Assembly: GCF_023091745.1 (NCBI RefSeq)
Contig: NC_068925.1
Coordinates: 2,914,001-2,978,000, forward strand
Source: Budorcas taxicolor
Taxonomy: Eukaryota; Chordata; Mammalia; Artiodactyla; Bovidae
Direction of reading: 5' to 3'
DNA: 64,000 nt
Part shown: piece by piece, positions 54,081 through 64,000 of the stretch
Layout: every line of letters starts with the position of its first letter
Position numbering within the stretch: position 1 is the stretch's first letter
Notes under the pieces: model-generated
Told to the model about the DNA's origin: nothing
Seen by the model: the letters and a program-made list of their open reading frames with translations, nothing else
Database searches by the model: none
Translations under genes and position numbers: made by a program

Positions 54081-54570
54081 TTGCATGGCTTCAGCAAACA
54101 CAGAAGAGGAGAAAGTATTCTAGTTCTTCTGGCCGGCTGCCAGATTACACTGAGGCCACGGTTCAGGGAACTGACACCTACTGTGCGCCGAAAGGGTGCC
54201 AGGTCTCAGTGCTTCAAGTCAGAATCAGATCTGACACAAGCCTCTGGAGGGCTGGCAGAGCAGGCAGAGGGCAAGGAAGTGGCACCGGTTCCAGGCTGGA
54301 CACACACCAGGGGGTCCCCGGAACACGAGGACAGAGTGCTCGCGGCTTCCCACGGGTGGGGAGGAAAGCACTGTCAGGAGAGCGTCCTAGAGGAGCAGCA
54401 GCTGTGGCTCAAGGGGGCAGAGAGCGAAGGTGTGGAGACACCTGCAGGGCGCTGGGTGCCGTGAGACAGGCGAGTGACTGGGGTCGAGAGCTTGAGCAAC
54501 GGGGCTGCAGAGGTAAGGACGAGTCAGAGCTCCGCCGAGGGCCTGGGTCCAAATCTCTGGTGGCAGCAGC
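54081..54570. other. Unique non-coding DNA, no feature recognised
   Basis: GC-rich, with chance frames of 202 and 139 codons that overlap in different phases. No domain recognised. Confidence 0.4.
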
Positions 54571-54574
54571 TTTT

Positions 54575-54680
54575 AACAATACAGATCTACTTAAATCAGC
54601 GTGTCTAATGGAGGGGGGCCTCAGGCATTTTTAAGAACTCTCTGGAGAATCTGACCTGCACCATGGGCTAAGAACCAGAG
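54575..54680 (+). mobile_element. MER5-type (hAT-Charlie) element, diverged
   Basis: AACAATACAGATCTACTTAA, GGGCCTCAGGCATTTTTAAG and GAATCTGACCTGCACCATGG, ending GCTAAGAACCA, parallel MER5A with a small internal deletion. Confidence 0.55.
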
Positions 54681-55129
54681 TCTTGGGGTTAGCCACGAAA
54701 AGGTGACCTGGTCAGATCTGTGCCTTAGGAAGATCCAGGTGGAGGGGCGAGGCAGGAAGACCCAGTCAGAAGTTCCGATGAGGGTGCAGGGCCACGGCAG
54801 GTGAGGGGCAAGCTACAAAAGCCACTAAGGAAATGGAACTGACAGAACTTGAGTCCATACACTCTCACAATGAGGGGTGAGAAAGAGAGGAGCTGAGCGT
54901 TACTCTGTATTTTAGGAATGAGAAACTGGGGCCTAAACCCATGGTTATCAACAGTTTCAAGTTTGAGCACTTCTTTTCAGCATCAAAAAAGAAACAGTGA
55001 TGATAGTTAAACTTGCATTTATTGAAATTACCTAAGAACACCAGCTACATGGATTTAGAGAGCATTTTAAAGAATTTCCATTTTATTCATCACAACAGCG
55101 TAGATAAACATGAACAAGGATGCTGGAAG

Positions 55130-55350
55130 CAGAACAAACGAGATCCCGATCTTACCTCTGCCATAACAGCCGTGTGACCTTGGGCACATGAACTATCTAT
55201 GTCTCCGTTACTCACCTGTTAGATGGGATTTCAGCAGTCCCGCATCATGGAGTGGGGTGAGGACTGAAGAGTTGTTCAAGTAGAGGGCTGGGAAGAAGGC
55301 TGGCATATAATTGCCTCAGTGAGCTTTAGCTAGTACTATTACTGTTAACA
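55130..55350 (+). repeat. MIR SINE
   Basis: CCGATCTTACCTCTGCCATA, ACAGCCGTGTGACCTTGGGC and GCTGGCATATAATTGCCTCA give MIR body and 3' end. Confidence 0.75.
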
Positions 55351-55425
55351 CTGCAATGGTATAACTGCTATTATATATACTAGTTACACTGTAATAGTAT
55401 AACTACAGTTACTGTATAACTGTGA
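55349..55425 (+). repeat. Imperfect 38-bp-spaced direct repeat
   Basis: CACTGCAATGGTATAACTGC (55349) recurs as CACTGTAATAGTATAACTAC (55387), with a third partial copy ACTGTATAACTG at 55411. AT-rich local duplication just before a BovB insertion. Confidence 0.5.
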
Positions 55426-57412
55426 CAAATAGATTTTAGGGACTAGATCTGATAGACAGAGTGCCTGACAAACTATGGACAGAGGTTTTGACTTTGTACA
55501 GGAGACAGGGAGCAAGACCATCCCCAAGAAGAAGAAATGCAAAAAAGCAAAATGGCTGCCTGAGGAGGCCTTACAAATAGCTATGAAAAGAAGAGAAGCA
55601 AAGGAGTAAAGGAAAGATATACCCATTCAAATGCAGAGTTCTAAAGAACAGCAAGGAGAGATAAGAAAGCCTTCCTCAGTGATCAGTGCAAAGAAATAGA
55701 GGAAAACAATAGCATGGGAAAGACTAGAGATCTCTTCAAGAAAATTAGAGATACCAATGGAATATTTCATGCAAAGATGGGCTCAATAAAGGACAGAAAT
55801 GGTATGGACCTAACAGAAGCAGAAGATATTAAGAAGAGGTGGCAAGAATATACAGAAGAACTGTACAAAAAAGATCTTCATGACCCAGATAATCACAGTG
55901 GTGTGATCACTCACCTAGAGCCAGACATCCTGGAATGTGAAGTCAAGTGGGCCTTAGGAAGCATCACTACAAAAAAAAAGCTAGTGGAGGTGATGGAATT
56001 CCAGTAGAGCAATTTCAAATCCTGAAAGATGATGCTGTGAAAGTGCTGCACTCAATATGCCAGCAAATTTGGAAAACCCAGCAGTGGCCACAGGACTGGA
56101 AAAGTCAGTTTTCATTCCAATCTCTAAGAAAGGCAATGCCAAAAAATGTTTAAACTACCACACTATTGCACTCATCTCACACGCTAGTAAAGAAATGCTC
56201 AAAATTCTCCAAGCCAGGATTCAACAGTACGTTAACCATGAATTTCCAGATATTCAAGCTGGTTTTAGAAAAGGCAGAGGAACGAGAGATCAAATTGCCA
56301 ACATCCGCTGGATCGTCAAAAAAGCAAGAGAGTTCCAGAAAAACATCTATTTCTGCTTTATTGACTATGCCAAAGCCTTTGACTGTGTGGATCACAGAAA
56401 ACTGTGGAAAATTCTGAAAGAGATGGGAACACCAGACCACCTCACCTGCCTCCTGAGAAATCTGTATGCAGGTCAGGAAGCAACAGTTAGAACTGGACAT
56501 GGAACAACAGAGTCGTTCCAAATTGGGAAAGGAGCATCAAGGCTGTATATTGTCACCCTACTTATTTAACTTATATGCAGAGTACATCATAAGAAACACT
56601 GGGCTGGGTGAAGCACAAGCTGGAATCAAGATTGCCGGGAGAAATATCAATAACCTCAGATATGCAGATGACACCACCCTTATGGCAGAAAGTGAAGAAA
56701 AAGTAAAGAGTTTCTTGATGAAAGTGAAAGAGGAAAGTGAAAAAGTTGGCTTAAAGCTCAACATTCAGAAAACAAAGATCATGGCATCTGGTCCCATCAC
56801 TTCATGGCAAATAGATGGAGAAACAGTGGAAACAGTGGCAGATTTTATTTGGGGGGGCTCCAAAATCACTGCAGATGGTGATTGCAACCATGAAATTAAA
56901 AGACGCTTGCTCCTTGGAAGAAAAGTTATGACCAACCTAGATAGCATATTAAAAAGCAGAGACACTTTGTCAACAAAGGTCCATACAGTTAAGGCTATGG
57001 TTTTTCCAGTGGTCATGTATGGATGTGAGAGTTGGACTATAAAGAAAACTGAGTGCCAAAGAATTGATGCTTTTGAACTGTGGTGTTGGGGAAGATCCAA
57101 CCGGTTCATCCAAAGGAAATAAGTCCTGAATATCCACTGGAAGGACTGATGCTGAAGCTGAAACTCCAATACTTTGGCTACCTGATGTAAAGAACTGACT
57201 CCTTAGAAAAGACCCTGATGCTGGGAAAGATTGAAGGTGGGAAGAGAAGGGGACAACAGAGGATGAGATGGTTGGATGGCATCACCGACTCAATGGACGT
57301 GAGTCTGAGTGAACTCCGGGAGTTGGTGATGGACAGGGAGGCCTGGCGTGCTGCAGTCCATGGGGTCACAAAGAGTCGGACACGACTGAGCGACTAAACT
57401 GAACTGAACTGA
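55425..57412 (+). mobile_element. BovB LINE, 5'-truncated, about 2 kb
   Basis: It starts after the endonuclease catalytic core (ACAAATAGATTTTAGGGAC) and runs through the full RT to the ACTGAACTGAACTGA tail. It is the longest collinear BovB here. The left edge is approximate and no clear duplication was found. Confidence 0.92.
55714..57122 (+). pseudogene. BovB reverse transcriptase, nearly complete but frameshifted
   Basis: Three frames in three phases cover the domain. 55714-56007 is the N-terminal linker (GKTRDLFKKIRDTNG). 56057-56569 has FIPISKKGNAKKCLNY, QAGFRKGRGTRDQ and motif A FIDYAKAFDCVDH. 56466-57122 has motif B QGCILSPYLFNLYAEYI, the catalytic YADD (codons 56661-56672) and the C-terminal FPVVMYGCESW region. 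All catalytic residues are kept, but two frameshifts separate the parts, and the frame ends at 57122 before the usual C-terminus. Confidence 0.88.
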
Positions 57413-58295
57413 GACTGGAATTCCAGGATGATGTAGTTGGAAGGTAGGCATCCCAGAACTTTCGAGAACCTCTTCTTGAAAGGCAGAATGCCGTTACCAC
57501 TCCCCTGAACCTGGCTTCCTGAGGCCCTGAGGAACTCTGGAGGTGACACTGACTGAGCAGCCTCTGGCCAGTATTGTCTGTTCACACAGCTGATGCTGCA
57601 GCAACACTGCTCAGCTGGCCCACAGATCCTCTAGATAGGATCACGGACAGCGAGCAGAAAGGACTTTCAGGGTCCTCTAGCACAACTGTGCTCCCTGGGT
57701 GTCTGCAGACGTGGCTCACTCCTCCCCTCCCTGTCTTTCCCCTTCCCTTTGGTTGACAGGTGAAGGTCAGGTCTGTTCTAGGGGAGGCAGGGCGGGGAAA
57801 GAGCCTATGAGTTCCTTGGTTTCATTTTCTACAAGGCGGAGCCCTGGGGCATTTCTGAACATACATACAGTGTCATGGCCAGAAATAAGGAGGCCTAGGA
57901 AGCTTCTTCTCTGAGCAGAAACGAGCCCTGGTTGGCCCCAAGCCAGGGGAGAATGTGGGGTGTGCGGGGCCTGAGCCCCTGGCAATGAGCCAGGAGCCAG
58001 CGTGTCTCCAGAAAGGAAATGACCGCTCTGTGGAAGGTTTCTGTTCTGGGCACACAGCCTTAGAAAGTGTCAGAGGTCTGCTGGGCTAGAGGGGCCTTCC
58101 AGAACAAAGGGAGTGTCCTGTAGCCCTGGAGGGGAAACGCTAACTGCCTACTGACTGGACAGCCCGGGGGGAGGGACAACCAAGAGCTGAGATGGAGTTT
58201 TCCACTGTACCAGTGATAGGAGTACTCAGATTCAGAAATGAAGTGAACTTTTAGAAGAAAGTTTAAACTATAGAATAATTGAACTATCCAGTCAA
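57413..58295. other. Unique non-coding DNA, no feature recognised
   Basis: No repeat or exon pattern seen. Confidence 0.4.
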
Positions 58296-58299
58296 TAGA

Positions 58300-58440
58300 C
58301 GGCAAATGATACCTGCCACGTGCAGATGAGAAAACTGAGGCTCGGAAAGGGCAGATGAGTACCCTCAGGCCACTCAGCCAGCATGGAAAGGAGGCCGAGA
58401 ACCACAGCTGGGCCCAAGTGTACGAGACTCCGAGTCCATT
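58300..58440 (-). repeat. MIR SINE
   Basis: GCAGATGAGAAAACTGAGGC, TCGGAAAGGGCAGATGAG and CACAGCTGGGCCCAAGTG fit the reverse MIR core. Confidence 0.75.
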
Positions 58441-58444
58441 ACCT

Positions 58445-58795
58445 TAAAAATGGGTCGGGAGAGGGCAACAAGCCCAAATGTCCATCAGGAGGGGCCGCTC
58501 AGATAACTATGGGGCCGAGAGTGAGGGAGAGCCTTAAGTACCAATATGAGTGGTCATCGAGCTATCCTACAGAGCAAAAATAAAAGTGCGTAGTTGCTTG
58601 TACTTAGTGCTTACATGTGCATTAAATAAACCTGGCAAGACACAAGAAACTGGTATGCCAATTGTGTCCTGAAGGAAACTGGATGATGGAGAGACAGAGA
58701 GGGCAGAAGACTTTTCCCTGGTACAATCTTTTGTACCATTTGGAATTTGAATCAAGAGACAGTATTAGCTTTTCAAACATTTTTTAAAAGAGAGT
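58445..58795 (+). mobile_element. Old L1M 3' end
   Basis: AGCCCAAATGTCCATCAGGA, GACACAAGAAACTGGTATG, GACTTTTCCCTGGTACAATC and TTTTGTACCATTTGGAATTT are in the order of an old L1 3' end. Internal deletions are present. Confidence 0.7.
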
Positions 58796-59645
58796 GACAG
58801 AATTTCCTTGTTCAACCCTCTTAAATGTGATGAAACAGACTTCTACTGACCGCCGAGGGTGTGCCAAGCCCCAGGTGGGTGCTGCGGCTTATACCATGAT
58901 GAGTAACATGCTGCCTCTACCCACCAGGAGCCTCTCACCCCAGATGACCCAGACCCCCCAGGCTGGGCGGTGGGATAAGCAACCACAGATCTCCCACAGC
59001 TCTTCCCTGTCGTGCATTTGCCCAGACCCCCAGCCACCCTAGGCTGGGAGCCTCAGTTGGTGAGGGTTGAGGGTCTGCCCCAGACCCAGCCCTAGTGGGC
59101 CTGACGACCACGAGCCAGTCTGAGCCAAAACTGCCCCAGGCCACACGACGACTTCCCAGCAGAGTCTTCAAGGCAGGGCCGTGGAGAGGTGGGAGCCTGA
59201 GCCACCTCCCTTGGAGAGTTTCGTATACAACCATGCCCTTTTTTCTCTTGCTTCCAGCACTCACTGCTTATAATCAAGCAGCAGTTGCTAAGCAGATCAA
59301 ATAAGCAGTGAGCCCTGGAGATGAGATTTCAGCCTGGGTGGGAAGCGTGAGCAGGTCCTGACTCTGGAAATGTATCTGTGATCTTCCACACCGGGGAGCC
59401 CCCTCCCTCCCACCTCGCCCTTCCTGCACCTTCCCGCCCTCACTTTCTGTGCCCCTGACCACACTTCCTGGGACTGTGCGGCAGCAGCCCCGGTGACCGG
59501 GCTTCCCGCCATTCTCCCCAGCAGTCGCTTCATAGTGTCCTTGATACACCAAGAAGAGATAAATACCTCCCCTTGGGCCAAGCTACACCAATTGGTGTCC
59601 CCGAGATTCAAGAAAGGGGAGCTCTTTCTGGAGGAAAAGTACAAG
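58796..59645. other. Unique non-coding DNA, no feature recognised
   Basis: GC-rich with chance frames only. Confidence 0.4.
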
Positions 59646-59647
59646 TG

Positions 59648-59788
59648 TCCATGGAATTCTCCAGGCAAGAATACTGGAGTGGGTAGCCAGCCATTCCCTC
59701 TCCAGGGGATCTTCCTGACCCAGGGATCAAACTTGAGTCTCCCACATTGCAGGTGGATTCTCTACCATCTGAGCCACCAGGGAAGCCC
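59648..59788 (-). mobile_element. Bov-tA SINE, 3'-truncated
   Basis: TCCATGGAATTCTCCAGGCA through GATCAAACTTGAGTCTCCCA and GAGCCACCAGGGAAGCCCC. Similar words CTTTCTGGAGGAAAAG and CTTTCTAGAGGAGC lie on the two sides and may be the target-site duplication. Confidence 0.9.
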
Positions 59789-60705
59789 CTTTCTAGAGGA
59801 GCTATCTCTTTCTGGAAAAGACTAAGGGTCTAGCTGTATGAAGTCAGTGAATCACAAAATGCTCTCCCTGTCAATGCTTCCAAAGAAGCTGTTCTCCATG
59901 GACTTGATGATAGAAAATGTAAACACAAGCAAGTTTTCTCAGCCATCAAATGAGGTGGCAGGAAGTTTTGATGGGTTGCTACTTAACACTTAACTGCAAG
60001 TGTGCTGCAGTTTTTTAACTGAGAAAAATTATTAGAGGAAGTTCTTACCTGAATACGTCTCCTGGGAAGACATGGACGGGGAACATTCGGGTTTCCCCAT
60101 TTACTGTGTTTGATGACTATACCGCACCCAAATCTCTCCTGAGTGTGATGTACATGGAGAAGCTGAGAGAAGACACTGACATTGTCCACACGGACAGTGA
60201 CTTTAGGTCTCACACAAAATCTTTATTCTGCCTTCCTCTGCAGTGCAGTCCCAGGCCTGACTTTTCCCTCTCCGGTTCTCAGAGCGAACTATCTCCCATG
60301 CCAGCTCACACAGAGCCGGACTCTATCCCCTTAGCAACCTCCCAGGGAAGGTGACCTAGGGAAGGACCATCACTGCTCAGAAAACACATCCCCACCCTCC
60401 ACATTTGGGAATTCAAGAGCAGAGGAGTGAGGGGCCTCAGAAGCAAGGCGATTGTCAGGAGGAGAAATGCAAGACGCTGGTGCTGGACCCAGCCATCCAG
60501 TTCTCGCCGGCACAGAGGTTGCTTTCATTCCTTTTCTTCTGTTAATTTGGCCTGTTTTCCAAACATGGGTCAAACAACCTCCCTCCCAGAAGCAGCAGCA
60601 GCAGAAGGAAATGTTATTAAAAACGGGTCCGTTAGTGGGCATGGTGTGTGGATGGAGTCTTTGGGATTTTGGCTGCCAAATAAAGACTTTATTGTTGTCA
60701 TTCCT
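59789..60705. other. Unique non-coding DNA, no feature recognised
   Basis: No repeat identified. An 82-codon frame (60106-60354) is not low-complexity but has no domain I recognise. Confidence 0.4.
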
Positions 60706-60707
60706 CC

Positions 60708-60786
60708 TCTCCCAAGCTCCCTCCCTCCCTTCCCTCCTCCCTTCTTCCCTCCTCCCTTCCTCCCTCCCTTCCTCTTCCCCTCCCTA
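60708..60786 (+). repeat. Polypyrimidine (CCCTT)n tract
   Basis: About 79 bp of C and T in CCTCCCTTCCCTCCTCCCTT-type units. Confidence 0.9.
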
Positions 60787-63165
60787 CTTACAATCAGCCT
60801 GGCCCTCCCCTAACCTAACCTCCCTACCCCAATAGGATCTGGTGGAGGAAGAGTCAGGCAAACACAAGCACGCACACACCACTGGGAGACCAGAGCTTCT
60901 GGCTGGCTCTCTGCTGCCACAGCGCCACTGAGGGTGGGGGGAGCAGAGGCAGTCTCGCCTTGCCGGAGATAAACCCAAGCTGAGAGGAGAGGCAGGTGGT
61001 TCAGGTAAGCCGTCTGGAGGAGGAAGGCTCCGGCCTCCAGCCAGCCCCTTCCCTCCCCATCCACGCCAGGCTACTGCTCTAGGCTCTGTCCTCGCCTGCC
61101 TTCCTTCCTTCTACCCCTCCTTCCTGTCCTCTACCAGATTTTTCTCCTTTCAGAGGAGCTCAAATCAGTCTTCCTCATTTCGTCTCCACCTTCTTCCCTC
61201 TCTTCATCATTCTGCACCCATGTATTGGCTTGTTGCAAAAGTTAAACTTTCTTGGTACGGTTGTGTACTGTAGCCCAGAGCTATGCTGCACCCAGTGTGT
61301 CTACAGATCGGGTTCCCAAGGAAACTCCACTCTAGAACCCACTCTGCGCACCTTTGATGCTTTGTCACACACTGTCCCGGGCACACACATGTGCCTCTCA
61401 GATGCTGCACTTCCACTTCGCATGCACACGCACGGATGCACACACAGTGTGAAGGCGTCCTGTCCATTCACCTCCGTTCTGACGGCATTTGACATGCAGA
61501 GCTAGAGCACACAGCGACAAGACCCTGGCAGGAAAACACGCAGGCACGCGCGCACACAGCGCCTAAGAGAGAAGAGCAAGTGTGTCCTCCCCCCGAGCTG
61601 GCAGAGCCAAAGAAACCATGTGTCCCAAGCGCAGGCAGAGCCGGAACAGGATGAGCAGCAGCAGGGGCTGGAAAGAGTTCTTCATTCTTTAGAACTTAAT
61701 TGGGTAGAGGAGAGAAAAAAGCAGCTTTCTAACCTGCACGGTGTATTCCCAGTAGCTCTGACTTTCTCTGCCTCGCTACTCTATCCCACTTTTCTTTTGG
61801 AAAGAGAGAGAAGAAAGCAACCCTACTCCAAAGCCTCAGAGGTACTAATTCCCAGCACTGGGGGTATTCATGTCTGTTTTCAGCAGGCAGCCAGAAAAGA
61901 ATTCTCTTTAAAGCCACTTCAACATAATCCCACACTGGCAAGGGCTTCCTATGAGAGACGAAAAAAGACGTAGTTCCTTTATCAGTCAAGGGAGGGGAAA
62001 GCTGAAGTGGGAAACTGAAATTTTTAAATAGGGTGGACCTTCTCCGTTTGCCCAGCTCATTCCTCTTCGATTATGCAGAGTGTTCTCCCAAGGCAAGAAG
62101 GGCATAGCCTAGGAGAGGGTCTCCAAGTACGGTTGGTCTTCGAAATCGCCTGGGTGCAGGGGAGGGTGAGAGGTGCTCACCAGAAATACAGACAGCTGGA
62201 CCCTTTGCTTTAGACCCACGGGATCAAGACGCAAGAATCTGCTATTGTTTCAGGATGTGAGAGGCAGCAAGGATTTGGGAGTCTGAACCAGAGACCTGAG
62301 GGACACATGTGTAGGACTGAAGAGGCCAGGATTCTGGCAGCGTTAGCTGGGCAGACAGGCTGTGTGGCTTCCCGGACAAGGACTGTCTGAGGGAGCAGCC
62401 TCAGAGTGTCTCCAGTGGGCCACCCTCTTTTGCAGAGTAGAAGCAAGCACCTGAAGGAACAGGGAAGACCTTCAGTGAGCTCTCCCCTTCTCTTCTCCTT
62501 GTAAAAACTGGCAGCTGTGTAATGAGGGAACATTGCAGAAAGCAATTTCCCCCAAGGTAGCTCCAAAGAGCTTAGGCTTCCTCCTACCTGCTAATCCGCC
62601 TGCCTGGGCCCCCAGGGGCCCTGTGCAGGGCTCCTCCCCACCCCTTTTAGGTCCCCTGCTCCTGCCCAGTAGCTGCCTGCTCTGGCGGGCCTGCACAGAG
62701 GATGGCCGAACCGCAGGGTCTGCACTGCCCCTTCACCTCCCCGGGAGCAGCCCCACCTCTTGGGCCTCTGGGGGAAGCTGGAAGGGACAGGTACCCAAGG
62801 TTGGGAGGGGACGTCCCGAGTCACAGTGGACTCCACAGCCAGCTGAGGACAGCAGCCTGCGGTGTCCCTGGCCAGCATCCCCGCAGCTGCTGCAGAAAGG
62901 CTCAGGGACGGGAACGGGCGTCAGTGAGGGGGAGGGACAGAGCGAACATTCCTCAAATGGCTGGAGGCATCTATAGCTTCTCTAATTATTTCATTCTGAG
63001 ACCTAAGTGTGGTCTCACAGGCCTGAAAGGGGAGGAGCTTGCTCTGTGTAGGAGAGTTGGTGGGAATCCAAGTAAACATCTCCAAGGATCGGCATTCTGT
63101 GGAGGGAACGGCTGTCCTCTGGCCAAGCTGAAGAGAAAGAGACCCCATTACTTTGAAATAATGTC
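60787..63165. other. Unique non-coding DNA, no feature recognised
   Basis: A patch of CA/CG alternation occurs at 61540-61560. Chance frames up to 158 codons (62533-63178) overlap in several phases and show no domain. Confidence 0.4.
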
Positions 63166-63169
63166 AATA

Positions 63170-63360
63170 ATAGCTTAACATTCACCAAGCACTTGCTTTT
63201 TGCACATTTACTCACTTAACCTTCAAAATAATCGGATAAAAGTGTGTTAGTATGCCCATTTTACAGATGAGGAAACTGAAGCTTAGTAGAGGTAAGAGAT
63301 TTCTCAAGAGTACCCAGCCAAACAGCTGAAGAGTTGCAGGGTTGAGACCCACATCTATAA
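63170..63360 (-). repeat. MIR SINE
   Basis: CCAAGCACTTGCTTTTTGCA, CCCATTTTACAGATGAGGAA, ACTGAAGCTTAGTAGAGGT and GTACCCAGCCAAACAGCTGA give a clear reverse MIR. Confidence 0.88.
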
Positions 63361-63645
63361 GCACTCAACACATCAGACAGATTCTTGTAGGCTTTCTTCA
63401 CGGGGTGGAAAAGCTACAGGATTGAGGCAGAGAGGACATAGTGAGGAGCCATAATGAGAGGACAAGAGCCATCCCACCCTAAATTGTTCCCCTTGCCTTT
63501 AGAATGGAAAACTTGCTCTTCTGGACTTAGTGGCCTGAGGCCAAAAGACATTGTGTTTACATGTCGCCTTGTGGTAGACACTGGGGAGACAGATGGCTTC
63601 TCCATTAGAGCGTTAGATTTATTTTTAGCTGTTTTTGATCTGTAG
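63361..63645. other. Unique non-coding DNA, no feature recognised
   Basis: No repeat or exon pattern seen. Confidence 0.35.
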
Positions 63646-63649
63646 CACA

Positions 63650-63815
63650 TTTTAAAGTTGCTTATCACGTTTTCTTCTGAAAATAACCCGATAAGGAACA
63701 GAGGGACAGGGAAGATTTCTTTATCTGTGTTTTGCAGGTAAGGGAAGTGAGGCTGAGGACAGGGTCGCGTCACTATAGGCAGTGGTGGCTGGGCGGGGAC
63801 CCCACACCCTCTGTC
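63650..63815 (-). repeat. MIR remnant
   Basis: TTTATCTGTGTTTTGCAGGT, AAGGGAAGTGAGGCTGAGGA and GGCTGGGCGGGGACCCCACA fit a diverged reverse MIR. Confidence 0.5.
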
Positions 63816-64000
63816 TAGTTTTCACAGTGATGCTGTCTTCACCTTTGCCCCAGTCAGCCTTACTCCCATCCTGCTTTCACTCCCCAAGAAAGGGACAGTG
63901 AGTCGGCAACTTGCTGAATTCACCATGCATCCATGTTATCCCCTTCCTTACCTCAGAACCCCACAACGCCCACTTGGAGGCCTTGGAAGAGTCTAAGGCA

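Noticed and set aside
1..64000. CRISPR array, operon, prophage or other bacterial-type system
   Set aside because: No regularly spaced short repeats with unique spacers, no operon-like coding, and the repeat content is unambiguously mammalian.

Overview
This is nuclear DNA from a bovid ruminant (cattle, sheep, goat or a relative; the sequence alone does not separate them). The diagnosis rests on lineage-restricted repeats: many BovB (RTE) LINE fragments, about twenty tRNA-derived Bov-tA and dimeric BOV-A2 SINEs, and two CHR-type SINEs of even-toed ungulates and whales. Old mammalian repeats (MIR, L2, MaLR/MLT1 LTRs, L1M, MER5) lie beneath them. I found no convincing protein-coding exon of a host gene, no structural RNA gene and nothing prokaryotic. 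The window reads as intergenic or intronic DNA whose main content is layered transposon insertions. Nearly all longer open frames belong to repeats or are chance frames in GC-rich DNA.

Layout. 0-5 kb: a BovB tail with a perfect target-site duplication, a MIR split by a second BovB tail, a Bov-tA, a mariner-type mini-element and a 57-bp minisatellite. 5-12 kb: L1M remnant, unique DNA, L2 with a nested BOV-A monomer, a strong hairpin, and SINE clusters. 12.5-14.6 kb: an L1 3' end carrying two Bov-tA SINEs and a solitary class II (ERVK-like) LTR, which itself carries a BOV-A2. 14.6-24 kb: scattered SINE, MIR and L2. 24.0-26.1 kb: a 1.8-kb BovB inside a MIR. 26-33 kb: mostly unique DNA with MIR, L2 and SINEs. 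33-35.7 kb: a cluster of MLT1/MaLR LTR remnants. 35.7-42.8 kb: mostly unique DNA with L2 and MIR. 42.8-49.5 kb: a BovB-rich block holding the most interesting object, a nearly full-length BovB whose 5' half (with the endonuclease domain) is inverted relative to its reverse-transcriptase half, flanked by a decayed target-site duplication. 49.5-64 kb: GC-rich unique DNA, another 2-kb BovB, L2, MIR, an old L1 3' end and a few SINEs.

How the parts relate. BovB encodes an endonuclease and reverse transcriptase that nick and prime at chromosomal targets. The Bov-tA and BOV-A SINEs share the BovB 3' end and are thought to be mobilised by it, so most of the younger material here comes from one retrotransposition machinery. 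Every BovB copy is truncated or frameshifted, so none looks autonomous. The nesting order gives a relative history: MIR/L2/MLT1 first, then L1, then the ERVK-like LTR and BovB, then the SINEs. Repeat family names come from remembered consensus patterns and were not searched against a database; boundaries are approximate unless a target-site duplication is stated.
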